In this document: one piece after another, positions 1-11,800 of the stretch
How the letters are laid out: every line of letters starts with the position of its first letter
Position numbering within the stretch: position 1 is the first letter of the stretch
Source of the DNA: Anseranas semipalmata
Lineage: Eukaryota > Chordata > Aves > Anseriformes > Anseranatidae
Assembly: GCA_013399115.1 (NCBI GenBank)
Contig: VXAA01000616.1
Location: forward strand, 17,797 to 81,796
Direction: 5' to 3'
DNA: 64,000 nt
Notes under the pieces: model-generated
Database searches by the model: none
What the model was told of the DNA's origin: nothing
What the model saw: the letters and a program-made list of their open reading frames with translations, nothing else
Program-made: the position numbers and the translations under genes

Positions 1-788
1 AGGTCTGCCCCCCGCGCACGTGTCTGAACGGCGGCACCTGCCAGCTGGACGCACGCGGCCGCCTGCAGTGCCTGTGCCCGCCGGGCTTCGCCGGGGCGTA
101 CTGCGAGGAGGAGGAGGCGAGGGGGACGACGCCGTCCCCAGCCACCCAGGCGCCGACGCCGAGCCGGCAGATCAGCATCACGCAGGTCAGCAGCACCTCC
201 CTGAAGGTGGACCTGCAGAACTACGTCCAGTCCAAAGCCCAGCTGAAGGGCATCCGGCTGAGCTACCGAAATCTCTCCGGGCCGGACAAGCGACCCGTGA
301 TGCTCCGCTTACCGGCCTCGCTCGCCGAGTACACGGTGCGGGCGCTGAGGCCCAACTGCACCTACCGCGTCTGCGTGGGGCCGCTGGGGGAGAAGGTCTC
401 CAAGGAGGAGTTCTGCGTCGAGGCGCACACCTTGCACGTGACCCACCAGCAGCACTCGCCCGTCACGCAGAGCAAGGACAACAACCTCACCCTGATGATC
501 GTCCCCGCGCTGGCCGCCGTGCTGCTGCTGGTGGTGGCGGTGACGGCGGTGATGTACTACCGGCGGCACCGTCGGGCGAAGGCGCACGCCGGCGGCGGGG
601 CGGACGCCGGCCCGTTGGAGCTGGAAGGCGTCAAAGCCTGCCTGGACAACGGGGATTTGAGCAACCACGGCCGTAAGGGGCCAGAGGCCGCGATGCTCTC
701 GGGCGGCTCCGAGTGCGAGGTCCCGCTCATGCAGGCGCACTACCCCAGCAACAACAACAGCACGGCGCTCAAGCCCTCCTACTTCTGA
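1..788 (+). CDS. VASN: Vasorin, C-terminal part (5' end outside window)
   Basis: This is the C-terminal part of vasorin, a single-pass membrane protein that binds TGF-beta outside the cell and dampens its signalling. The reading frame is already open at the left edge and ends with TGA at 786-788. In order it shows an EGF-like module (about 3-110, with the run CLNGGTC and later CLCPPGFAG..YC), a Thr/Pro-rich linker, a fibronectin type III-like domain (about 165-430) with N-glycosylation sequons NLS and NCT, a hydrophobic transmembrane helix (about 486-560, rich in L, V and A) followed by a basic stop-transfer stretch YYRRHRR, and a cytoplasmic tail ending KPSYF. The leucine-rich repeats that precede the EGF module in this family lie left of the window. 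No intron interrupts the visible part, in line with VASN being coded in one exon. The identification rests on domain order and C-terminal tail; confidence is high. Confidence 0.95.
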   Translation, partial: VCPPRTCLNGGTCQLDARGRLQCLCPPGFAGAYCEEEEARGTTPSPATQAPTPSRQISITQVSSTSLKVDLQNYVQSKAQLKGIRLSYRNLSGPDKRPVMLRLPASLAEYTVRALRPNCTYRVCVGPLGEKVSKEEFCVEAHTLHVTHQQHSPVTQSKDNNLTLMIVPALAAVLLLVVAVTAVMYYRRHRRAKAHAGGGADAGPLELEGVKACLDNGDLSNHGRKGPEAAMLSGGSECEVPLMQAHYPSNNNSTALKPSYF

Positions 789-1440
789 GCCAGGCGGCAC
801 GGGCTGCCGCGCAAGGGGAGCCCCGGGCGCGCTCCGGCGGCGGCACCCGGCCCCGGCCCTCCGGGACGAGGAACAGCGAGGAGTTAACCGAATGAAGGCA
901 GAAAGCCCAAACCCGTAACGTGCAATTTGTGAGAGGCTTACACACTTAGGGAGTAGACACTAATTTTACCGCTCGGCGTATGACTAAGTGCCTTGATTTC
1001 TGTGGCTCTACGTAGAACGTGGGTAGCGAAAGAGAGGGGTTTTAATTTTTAATTTGGGGTTTGGGTTGGCCTTTTTTTTTTTAGCTAGTGCTAAAAAAAA
1101 AGACGTCGGTGACTTGGCTAAGGGGCATCAACGTGCTGGCAACAAGGGCCCTTTAGCGGAGCACGGCCCGTGGCTCTCAACTCCCTGGAAGCTGATGTGA
1201 GCAGCGCGGCCCGGCCGAGGTGCTGGGACCCTCGGGACCCCCGGGCCGCGCGCCAAAGGAAGCACCGAGCAGGCGAACCGGGAATCGAAGCTTTAAGAAC
1301 TCGGAGAGAATATTTATACATGGTTATTTCCCATTTCTTCTGGGAAAACTCTTTTTCTAGTACAGGTTTGTGTACATCTGTTTTGTAAGGCAGACCAGAA
1401 GGGTGTCTTTTTGTAAAAAAAAAATAAAATAAAATAACAA
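789..1440 (+). other. VASN: VASN 3' untranslated region
   Basis: Sequence after the VASN stop codon. It turns AT-richer from about 900 onward, with a poly-T run near 1071-1082 and an A-run near 1094-1102. Two overlapping AATAAA hexamers at 1423-1428 and 1428-1433 make this the likely 3' end of the transcript. The exact cleavage site is not determined. Confidence 0.7.
1423..1433 (+). terminator. Polyadenylation signal of VASN (two overlapping AATAAA)
   Basis: Two overlapping AATAAA hexamers about 640 bases after the VASN stop, followed by an AAC-repeat stretch. No other AATAAA was noticed between the stop codon and this point. Confidence 0.6.
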
Positions 1441-1854
1441 CAACAACAAGAAATTCTGCGCAGCATTTGCGATCTTGGGAGCTGCAGAACTCCTCCCGAA
1501 GGCGGCACAGCCCAGCTGGGGCTCTCGGGGCCATCCTGTCCCGCTGGTGGCAGCGCCCGTGTCCCTTGCAGAGGGGACAGGTCGGGTGTCCTCCCGTTGC
1601 GGGTGGATGAGTCAGGGCACGCAGGGCGGTTTTCCTGCCTCTGGGCCGCGGCGCTGGGGAGGTTTCACCCCCATGGAGCTGCCCCCCCCCGCTGCGAGCG
1701 CTAAGGAGGTGTCAGCAAAACAGAGGCCACGAGTTTCAAATGAGACCCTGCCCTGCGCATCATCCAGCCTGACTTCATCCCGCCCCGGCTGCCAGATGGC
1801 TGCGGGTGGCGGACAAACAGCCCGGCCCGACCTCGATAACCTCCTGACGTCACC

Positions 1855-1883
1855 CTCCTCCTCCTCCTCCTCCTCCTCCTCCT
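1855..1883. repeat. CTC/GAG trinucleotide microsatellite
   Basis: About ten uninterrupted CTC units. It makes runs of Ser on the plus strand and Glu or Arg on the minus strand in spurious reading frames. Confidence 0.9.
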
Positions 1884-4800
1884 TGGGACCTGGCCACCGC
1901 ACCAGCCCCGCACCGAGGGGCCGCATGGGGCTCTGCCCCGCCGCTGGCACCGCGCGGTGCCCGAGCCTTCGTCCCTGATGTGCCCGTGATGAGTGTCAGC
2001 CGAGCTCAGCACGCAGCGGGGCCACGGTCCCCCCAAACCGGGGGCTGCCAGCACAGCCGAGGTTCAGGCCCGTGATGGGCCCCCCCTGCCCCGTGCGAGC
2101 CCCCCGGCCCCAGGAACAGCCGTGTTCGTGCGCTGGCTGCAGCTGGGGGGGGGCTCGGGGCCGGCGCTAGGCAGGTTCCCGCTGCCAAGTGCTTTCTGCT
2201 CCAACCTCTGGTTTTAATCGTTTTCCAATCCTTTATCTTTCGGGCTGGAATTTTCCAGGTTGGGTCCCTGCCCGCGGAGGTATGTTTTATTTGGAGAAAA
2301 TGAGCAAAGCGGGCTGAAGCGCCGCCGCCACAGCGAGCGGAGCTTTGGCGGGCTGGCTGCCGAAAGGGTTACGGGGCCGATGAGACCCAGCCTGGCCATC
2401 TCCCTGCCCCGGGCTGGTGGCTCAGGTGAGCGCCCTGCAGCCCCCCCCTGCCTTACTGGGACCCCCTGATGCACCGCGCTGCTGCAGGATACGGCCCTGA
2501 CCCGGTGCTGTGTGTGCTCTGGATGCAATTAGGGGCGCGGGGCGGCAGCGGGGGCCGTCTGGCTCTGTCCCCCCCCGGCTCCCAGGTGGGTTTCCGGCAG
2601 GGCTGGCTCCCATTAGGGCCGGCACAGCGGCAGCGGGGGCCCCTCCACGGCGCGGGCGGGCAGGCGCGAGGGCCACGCTCGCCCGCTCAAAGGGCCCATT
2701 GTGGTTCTCTCCCCACAGATTTTTCAAATTAACATCCCAAATTCCTCTGAAAATTGCTGCTGTGTAAATATTTTCACTGCGAGCTTTGTATATTTTCCAG
2801 CCCTGCGAGGACGAGAGCAGAAAACTCCCCGGCGCAGCTCGAGCCCCGTGCCGGCGAGCGACGGGTGCCTCCGGACGGTCACCGCCGCAGCCCCCAAGCC
2901 AGGACGGGCGCAGGGACGGGCTCGGCCCCAGCGCTGTCCCCTCGCCTCAGCGGACCCTGGCACCGGCCTGCGAGGGGCCATCGAGCCCCTTCCCTCCTGG
3001 CGCCTTTCTTTTGCCTCCCTGTTATTCCTGTGAGCTCCAGGACCTCGCTGAGAAATCCCCTCCCGGCTTGCAAGCCGCCCCATCCTTCACCGCCCAGGCT
3101 GGAGAGGGCAGAGAGGACAAATCCCTGTCCCAAATCCGAGCCTTGGCACAAACACGTCTCCGTCCAAGGGTCGTGCTCCCACCGGAGCGGCTGCTTCACT
3201 CCTCCCTGACTTCTCTTGCTGCTTAGCTTCCTCACGTGCCCCTCTCCTAACGAAGTTACTTTTCCCACTTGCAATTAGCTCGAGGCTCGCTGGGCCACCT
3301 CCCCGAGATCCCAGGCTATGAGGGTTGGAGCCGGGGGACCCCACGCGCGGCCCCTCGGCTGGTCCCATCGCTCCTGGCGGCTTCCTACAGCTCAAAAGCA
3401 ACCACGCCGGCACGGAGCAGAACCGGCACCGCTGCTCGCGGGGCCCCGCTCTGCCGTGGAGCCCCCAGACAGGATTTTCGAGGCGGCTCAGCCGACGGGG
3501 AGGGGGACGGAGCAGCACGAGGGGCAGCCCCTCGGTCCCCATCCAACCACGCCACGGCCTCGGCTCGGAGGCGTACGGGGGTTAAAGCCCAGCCCTGGTT
3601 GCTGCCACCTCCCCACGTCCCCCAGCATCGAGCTGCTGTGGCAGGGCACACTGCGGGGCCCCGGGGCCCCCGAGCATCCCTGGGCAGCGTGGCTGAGCAC
3701 GGCCCTGGCACGCGGGGATGCTGCAGCCGGGGCACGGCTTGGCACCGCAGCGCTTGGACCCTTTGGGACACCGCACCCACGTGGCTCCGCGGGAGCTCGG
3801 CAGAGCCCAAAACTGCCCTCACAGCCCCCAAAACCCCCCCGGCTTCCTTAGCCCGAGCACAAAAGTCCCCCCGGCCGCTGCCAGCTCCGCCGCAGCCCGG
3901 AGCGCGCCAGGAGCAGATGAGCGCGGCACGTTGTGCGGCACTGCTAATTCCTCCGAGCTGAATCAGCGCAGGGGAAGGATTGCAAAACCCCCTGAAATGA
4001 AACCAAAAAAATCCCTCTCGCTGTTCTCGGGTAACCGAGAGCCCCGGGCAGAAGCCACCGGCAGGACCAGGGCTCAGCGAGGAGCACTGCGAGCCCTGAC
4101 GGGGCAAATCCCGGTGTGCCCAGCACTCGAGCAGCCCGTGCCGGGTCCCCAACGTCCCCACGGCTGGAGCAGAGCCCCGGCAGGACGCGCTGCCTTTGCA
4201 GGGCCATGAAGGGGGTGCCGGGGTCCCCGTCCCCATGCCCCGGGGCGAGGGATGCCCGCGGGGAGCCGAAGCGTGCGTGCAAGCATCCCGCAGCCCCCCA
4301 CGCACTGCTGCAGAGCGTTTGCTGCCAGGAAGAGCTTGTGGAAAGGCAGGAATATTGCTGGCTTCCTGGAAAGCTGACGAGGCCAGGGCTGGGGAGCGCC
4401 AGTCGCCCGCGGAGGCGGCTGCGGGCCAGCGCGAGGCCCGGGACGAGGCTGCGGCCCATCTGGGAGCGATTTTGGCAATTACGCCGCTCGCTGCCTTCCC
4501 GCCGGAGCGGCCCCGCGCGAGGCGAGGGTTATTTTTACCTGGTGTAATTAGCGGGGCAGGCTGCGGGGCTGGGCAGCTGCCCTGGTGTTAACCCCTTCGT
4601 GTGGCCACGGAGGAGCATCCTGCCCCATGGGGCGGCGGGGACGGTCCCCGCCGGGGCTGGGGACAGGTGGCTTCTGTCCCTCCTCGCGTCTGATGTTGAC
4701 AGCCAGGGGCTGGCAGGAGCAGAGGGAAAAGCCCTTTCCCCACTGATGGGGACCAGCACGGGCCTGGGGGAGAAGGGGGCAAGGGCAGGGGTCTACAGGG

Positions 4801-7800
4801 ATGCCCCTGGCATGGGGACGGGGACAGGGGCAGGGACCTGACCTGCTCAGGGCTGTGCCACCGAGGCCTTGCCACTGGGGGGACATTGTTGGAGACCCCC
4901 CCCAAAATGCCCACACTACCCAAAATCATAGAAAATGGCTGCCAAGTCCCAGGAAAAGCCAGCATTCGTGGCTGCATGGCCAGACGGGGCCGGAAGCAGG
5001 TCCTGCTGGTGCTGCCCGCACAGGGACGTGGGATAAAATGGGACTTGGGCTCAAAGCTGCCAGGGCCCAGCCCCGAGAGCCAGAGAAGGGAAAGCCGATG
5101 AGTTACAGCGCGTCCAGCCTGCCGGGGTCAGCGTCCCCGGGGGGAAGCACCCGGAGCCCTTCGCATCCCAGACCAAACAGCGCTAAAGCCCCCTGCAAAC
5201 ACGGTGCTGCCCCCGCCGCGGGCACCCCCCAGCTCCGGAGGACTTTGCACTGTGAAGGGCAGCATGGTCCTGGCTGGCCCCATGGGGCCCAGCATTTTGG
5301 GACACTTTGCACACCCGGCTACCTTGGCCCAAACCCGAGCTGGTTGTGGCAGGGGCCGGAGGCTGCCTGCTCCCCCGAGGAAGGTTTTGGGCGGCACAAC
5401 AAGGGAGCCACTGTTCTCGTTGTACCTGGCGCGGAGACGGCACCGTCCTGGGGCTGCAGGCGTGCGGCAGCGGGGTCTGGCCGCTGACCCCGAGTCTGAG
5501 CCCGTAACCCAACCCTGCCGGTGCTGGTTACAATTTAGGGCAACAATAACCTATTGAGGCCCCTTCCTGCTGCTCCTTGATCTAATTAAAGGGGGCCGGA
5601 GGGAAGACAAAACCCGATTCAAAGGGAGCGACGGGCAAGCAGAAGGCGGCACGGTGAGGATGGCGGCACGGAGAGGGGCCGGGGCCACCCGTGCCTCCTG
5701 CCACCGGCTGCCTCCGGGTCTGGGCACCAGCAGGGACTCAGCCCCCAAGCACGGGCTGGGGAGGAGGGCCAGGAGCACTCCCACCCCAGCGTGCCCAGGA
5801 CACCTGGGCACACATCCGGCACAAGCCGCTGCCATACGCCGCTCTCTGCCCGGCTGCTGCCCCGTGCTTTCACAACAAGGTTTACGTGGTCGCAAAGATC
5901 TCACCTGCTCAGGGTTTGGGATGGGAAACCCCCAAAACACACTTGATGACGCGGAGGAGAAAGCGGCATGGATCAGGCCGGTGTCCCCACTTTCCACCCC
6001 CTTCCCTGGGGACGCTGGGCAGGAGCGCAGCCATCCGCGGGCTGGCTGCGGCTGTGGGCACCGCAGGGCGTCAGGGCTGGGCACGCTGGGGCTGTCCCCC
6101 CCTGCCCCACCGCGGGCCACGCGCCTGCCCCGCTTTGGGGTGCCGCTGGGTGCCCAGGGACGCGTGGGGCGAGGGACCCCCCCGGCGGGACGCGGTGGGG
6201 CACGCGCTCCCCTTCCTGCCGGCCCGGCGTCAGTAATGAATGGTATGAGCTTCCTGCCCGCCCACTGATTGCTTCCTCAAAAAGCCTAAATGAGCTGCTG
6301 CTGCGCCAGGCTGCCTGCGCACGGCTTGCGGCCGCGGCCGCCGTGCCGGCCTGGCACCCCTCCTGGCACAGCCGGCACCGGACAGCTGGCGCTCGATGGC
6401 CCGTGCCCCACGACAGGCACCGTGGCCCCGTGTGCCCGTGCACAAGCGATCGTGGGCAGTGCAGCGCCCGGCCGGGCTCCCGCGTGCCAGCCCGGTGCGG
6501 CCACGTGTCCGTGCGGGGCCGTGGTAGGATGGAGATGGGGCAGCAGGGAGAAGCTGGCGGGGACCGTCGGGCCTGAATCAAGCGCGCAGCTCCCCTGCCC
6601 GGGTGCTGCCTCCTGGGGACACCCCTGTGACCCCCAAGCCCTCATCCCCTGTCCTGCCTTCCCTGGGTCGCGGCTCCGCGGGCGCCGAGCGTCGCACCCC
6701 GCCTCGGCTGTGCCGCAGGGAGAGCTCGGCTCGCGCTCGGCACGTCTGCCGGGAGCGAGCCCAAAATCCCCCTCCGCGGTTTGTCATCTCCACGAGATTT
6801 ACGGGCGGGGAGAGGTGGGGAGCGGGCTGGAAAGGCGGCTGCCAGCGCTCAGCCCCAGCGCGGCTCGCTGAAAACGGCACCTCCCTCTCCTTCGTGAGCA
6901 GGGGCCCCGCTCGCCCCCGGCGCCCCGCGGCCCCTCTCCTCCACCGCCTTATCAGCTCCCCTTGCCACGCAGTCACAACCTCGCGGAGCCCCGGCCTGAC
7001 ACGCCGCTGCGGGCCGCGCGGCAGAGCCTGCCAGCCGCATTCCTGGCGGCCGATAAACCCGGCAGCCAAAATAACTCCAGCCTGCGCAAACAGGGCCGAG
7101 CGCGGCCTCGCGTCTGGATCCAATTTAGCCGGGCTGGCTCGCCCCGGCTGAGCGCCGGCACGGAGGCCCCTGCGCGCAGGGGATGAGGAGCGGCAGGGTT
7201 TGGGGTGATTGCTGCCGGCAAGGCGCAACGGGGTGGATTCTGGATAAAGGACCCCAAAGCATCCCCTTTTGCAGCGTGTTGTGTGCCCTGGCTCCCCTCG
7301 AGGGCGTTCACTCTGGACACTAATGATGCCCAGGGAGGCTGCTGCAGCCACAGCCCAAAAGCACCCCACCAGCGCCGGGGAAGGGGTGCTTTTCCCAGCA
7401 GCGATCTCGCTCTCTCTGGGGCACGGCCAGCTGAAGCTGAACACAGCACCCCTGCGGCTGCTTCGCCTGTTGTCCTGGCAGAGCTGGGGAGCAGGCAAGC
7501 TGCACGCCCCGGGAGCTCGCAGGAGGGCGAGGGACACCCTGCGAGCCTCCCGCTCTGCCTTCCACCTCTGGCTGCTCCCCCGGCCACCGTGCTGAGCCCT
7601 CCTCGCAGGGACGTGCCAGCACCTCCCCGCAGCGCTGGCATCTGTTCCTCTCCCCTCCTGCCGGTCCCAGCTGCTGTCAGCGCCGGCTCGGGGCTGACAC
7701 CTCGCGCGGGGACGCGGCGGGGCAGCCAAGGGCCGGCCCTGCTGTCACAGCTCGCTCAGCTCCTTGCCAGAGGCCACGTATCGGCACCCGGCTGCTCCCG

Positions 7801-7830
7801 ACCACCCAGCCTGCTCCGTCATCCCGGCCC

Positions 7831-7931
7831 ATGTCGGAGCCAGCTTGGTGTGCAGCGAGGGTCCCGGTGGCCCTGCTGCACGCGACGGAGCCAGCCCGGC
7901 GTGTGGTGAGGGCCCCGGCATCCCGGCTGCT
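7831..7931. repeat. Imperfect tandem duplication, unit about 51 bases
   Basis: Two adjacent copies, 7831-7880 and 7881-7931, share the core CGGAGCCAGC, then a GTGTG-rich stretch, a GAGGG step and a C-rich end, with scattered substitutions. It lies in the CORO7 intron. Confidence 0.6.
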
Positions 7932-8817
7932 TTGCCAGCAGCTCTGGGGAGAGCCAGAGGCTTCCAGCACAGCCCAGCAAGGGCCTTGCCCCAAACCCCC
8001 ATCACCCCGGCGGGATGAAGGCACCGCCTCCTCCTCCTCCTGCCTCTCGGTGCGGCCCCTGTTTCCCTGCCTGCACCGTGATCCTGGGGGCGGCGTGGGA
8101 GAGGTGAGGCCAGCCCTACCCAGAGCATTTGTCACCTCCACAGCCTCGGTGGTGCCACGCAGACAGGAGACATCTTCATCGAGCCTTGAAAAGAGGCGCT
8201 GACCCTTCCCGGCCACAAAAGCTGCTGTTCCGCTTCCCAAAGGGACACCGGGCAAGCAAGGCTCCGCCGCCAGTCGGCCCACGGCTCGCTGGGCAGCCTC
8301 CGCGCCACCGCACGAAGCACGAGCAGGGGGTCGGGGCCGAGCCGTGCCAAAGGGATTCACTCACCCACAGCATCGCGTCAGGGGCGCAGCCGTTCCCGAG
8401 CGATGTGTGCCGCCCGGGGCACGCGCCCGCCCGACTGCGGCCACCTCAAATGCTGCTTTGTGCTGTCGCCGGCGCTGCCATCACCCGTCACTGCGGCACG
8501 GAGCACCCTTCCCAACCCTGAGCTGCTGGGGACACGGACATGCTGTCCCCAGCACGGCCACCTCCCGCCCTTCCCACCCGAATGGTGCCAGGGACGCAGC
8601 CACGCTGTCCCCAGCCGTGTCCTTGGCTTTGTGTCCAAGTGCTACCGATGCCAGGAGCTCTCTGCCAGGTCCTGCTCTCCCGCCGCGCTCGCTGCAGGTC
8701 CCTGAGCAAGGGGGAGCCGGTGGCCACGGCAGGGCACGTCCCCGCTCCGGCACTGCCGTGCTGCCCCATGTCCCTCCTCGGCCGCCCGACCGCCCCGTGG
8801 CGAGTCCCCGTCCCTAC

Positions 8818-11800
8818 CCGGGCGAGGTGTCCAGCGTCAAGGTGAAAGTCGCGCCACTGAATTTCCGCGTGTCCCAGAGCTTCACCTCCCGCTCGCGCAT
8901 CTGCAGGGACAAAGACACAGCATCAGTGGCCGTGAGGCAACAGGGCTGCCCGGCCGTCCCCATGTCCTCGCCCTCCAGCCTCTTTCCTCCTCCTGCAAGT
9001 GCCAAGCCACCCGGCCATCCCGCTCGGCCACCACGGGGGACACGGATGAATGCACGCAATGCCCCAGGCCATGAGGACAATCCCGGGCAGGCAGCAGAGG
9101 GGGCTGTGTCCGTCTGTCCTCGCTCAGTGTCACTGCTGCTCAGTGCCGATGGCTGTTGCGCCAGGCAGCCCCGTGGCGGGGAGAACCCAGCTCAGCCGCT
9201 CTGACCCGACATGGCTGCGGCCAGGGCGCTGCGAGGACAGGAGGTGGCCGGAGGCTCTGCCACCCCTGGGGACGGAGAGGGGACCTCCTGCTTCCCGAGC
9301 TGCCTGCTTTCGTGGGGGACAGGCCGCCCAAAAAGCACCCGGGGGTGCCCTTGCTCTACGATCGTCATGCCGTCCGGGAGCCCAGGCTGGCGCCAAGGAC
9401 ACACGTGGGGACGACGCGCCGTGGCCCTGGCACAGGGTGGGAAATCCCAGCCAGCGCGGAGCTGCCTTCCCAGCGAGGACCGTACCTGGCTGAACCCCAC
9501 GGAGATGAGGCAATCGCTGGCGCCCATCCAGAGCAGCCGGGAGTCCTTGTTGTTCTCATGTCCCGGGACGCTCTGCAAGGCACAGGAGACGTGGCCGTCA
9601 GCATTTCCACCGCCCGCGCCGGGCCTGCCGTGCGGGACGCGTGTTTCACGTGCGGCTACAGCGTGGCCGTGAACAGCCCCGGAGCTGAGCGCTGGCTCCG
9701 GATCCCCACCGAGAAGTGCCCACGGTGTCAGCGGGGTGGGGACAGCCCCCAAGCAGTGACCACCCTGAGCCCCCACCCGGCAAGGTGGCCTCGGAGGTGC
9801 CGCTGTGGTTGCTGGGACGAGCGGAGGGTGGCAGCAGGTAACGTGAGTGTGACGGGACGGCTCCCTGGTCCCCCAGCACCGCCCAGGGCTCTCCCCTTGC
9901 CAAGCATGGGGGCTTGGGGGGCCGGCACACCGAGAAGCTGCTCCATGCTGGCAGGCACGAGAAGATGCTTGACACCGGCCGTGGCCAGGGAGGGAGAGGG
10001 ACTTACTTCCCCGGACGCATCCCCCAGCTCTTGATCTGTGCCGAATCCCGGCTGCAGGAGGCAGGTGCCCCACGTGTGTCCGGAGGCTACCGAGACACTG
10101 ATGGCAAACTGAGCCCGGCAGCGCTCCCCACACCGCCGCCTCCTCCTGCCCACCCTGGCACTGTCCCCAGCCCGGTCCCAGCCCCAGGTCCCGGTGCTGC
10201 TCCGCTGAGGGCGGGAGGGGACGAGTTACTTCGGGCCCGCTCCCATGTGGCCCCCAGATGGGCCCTGCGGTTCCCGGCGTCCCAGCGGGACCCGGCAGCC
10301 AGTGCTCACCCCGCGACGCAGGAGGCGCTGGAGCCCCCTCGCTCTCGCTTTACGAAGCGCCAATAAAACAGCCCAACCGCCAGCGATTCCAGGGCTGTCA
10401 TGGAAAAGCAGAGCTGAGCCGAGCACGGCGCTTCCGGCACCTCCGCGCAGCCGAGGGCTCCCAGCCCCGCTCCCCGCGCGGCACAGAGGAGCCCGCGGGA
10501 CCCGGCAGACGGGGGTGGCACGCACACGCTGTGCCAGCACCTGGAGGAGCCACGTCCCCGCGGAGGTGCCGTGCCTCCCGCCTCCCAGAGAAGCCCCACC
10601 GGGAGCTGCCGCCTCCGGTCCCAGCGGGATGCCCGCTCTCCGGACAAGCCGCTGGGGCCCGCGGCCAGGGCGGGAGAAGGTGCGTGGTGCCAAGCGCATC
10701 CGCTGCCTGGCGCCGGCACGCGGGCCTCCTTGCCAGGACAAACACGGCGCAAGCCAGCCAGCGTGACCCGCAAGGAAGACGCTGTGCTGGCCAAGCCGAG
10801 CCCGGCGCTCCCAGCAGCGGCGGCAGGATGTGGGGCAGGATGTGGGGCAGGAGGGGCCCATTCCCCACTTCCAACAAGCTGTCATTGGAGACATCTCCGG
10901 TGGGGACAGGAGGCCCCTGACAAGCCCCCTGCCAATGTCCCCCTTTCCTGCTGGCTGCATCCTGCTGCACCCTGCACAGCTCCAGCACAGGCACCCCTCC
11001 AGCCCTGTCCCATTCCCGGGGCCCGTGATGCCACCAGGGCCAAGTGGGGGGACACGTCCCTCTTACAGATTGGGGCTGTGTCACCATGGTGGGGACAAGG
11101 AGAGACCCAAAGCAGGGCTGCAGGAGAGGCAGCCTGGGGGCTGCTGGTCCTCGCAGGGGCTCACCGCCCGCCAGGCGGACAGGAGCCAGGATTGGTGCCG
11201 AGTGGGGAAGGAAACCCCGGGAGCCGGGGCCAGGAGAGCTGGAAGCCCGGCCAGCCCGGATCATCAGTGGGGAGATCGCTTCTGCACCTGAGCCGCGCGG
11301 CCGCGGCAGCCAAAACTCAACAGCTGGAGATTCGATAGCCGCGCGCGCCGGCTCCGCTGGCTCCCGTGCGCAGCCGGTCCTGCAAAGCAACCGGCACCGG
11401 GGGGAGCTGGGGGTGCCAGCCCTGGTGGCACGGCTGGCGGAGGGCAGGAGATGCTCGGCTCGGCGGGGCAGGGATGCTCCATGCGAGCGAGGAGCTGCTT
11501 CGTGCCTCCCTACAGCAGCCGCAGTTCAGCGGGAGCTGAAGCATTCGCGTGCAGACCGCGGCCGGTGCCGGGGATGCGCGGCCGGTCCCCAGCCGGGTGG
11601 GATGGGGCAGAGCAACCGGGGACATGGCTTGGGACTGCTCCGGAACGGAGACGGTGCCAGGACCCTCGCACAGCCCAGCCCGGTGCCCTGGCGGGGCCTC
11701 GCCGCTCACCAGCCCACGTTGCGCACGCTGCAGCGGGGAAACATGTTTTCTGCATTAGTTCCATCCCGGGCTGAGCAGTACGTATGTCAGCAAATATGCG

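Larger units (their letters stand above)
1441..8817. other. GC-rich noncoding sequence, part of a CORO7 intron
   Basis: No exon of a recognisable gene was found on either strand. The sequence is very GC-rich, which leaves many long but meaningless open frames (for example 383 codons on the minus strand at 6578-7729). Since CORO7 exons begin at 8818 and the rest of that gene must lie further left, this whole block and the VASN exon probably sit in one CORO7 intron. It contains a CTC microsatellite, a roughly 51-base tandem duplication and a few AT-rich islands reported separately. Confidence 0.7.

Noticed and set aside
6578..7729. 383-codon open frame on the minus strand
   Set aside because: The composition is low-complexity (A, R, G, P, S), there is no domain, and it lies in GC-rich sequence where stops are rare. 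Overlapping long frames exist on the other strand.
8190..8270. Minus-strand frame with AFVAGKGQRL, a possible next CORO7 exon (human LLVLAGKGERQL)
   Set aside because: Only the AGKG core matches, the flanking residues do not fit the coronin family, and I saw no convincing acceptor and donor pair with the needed phase. It is treated as chance.
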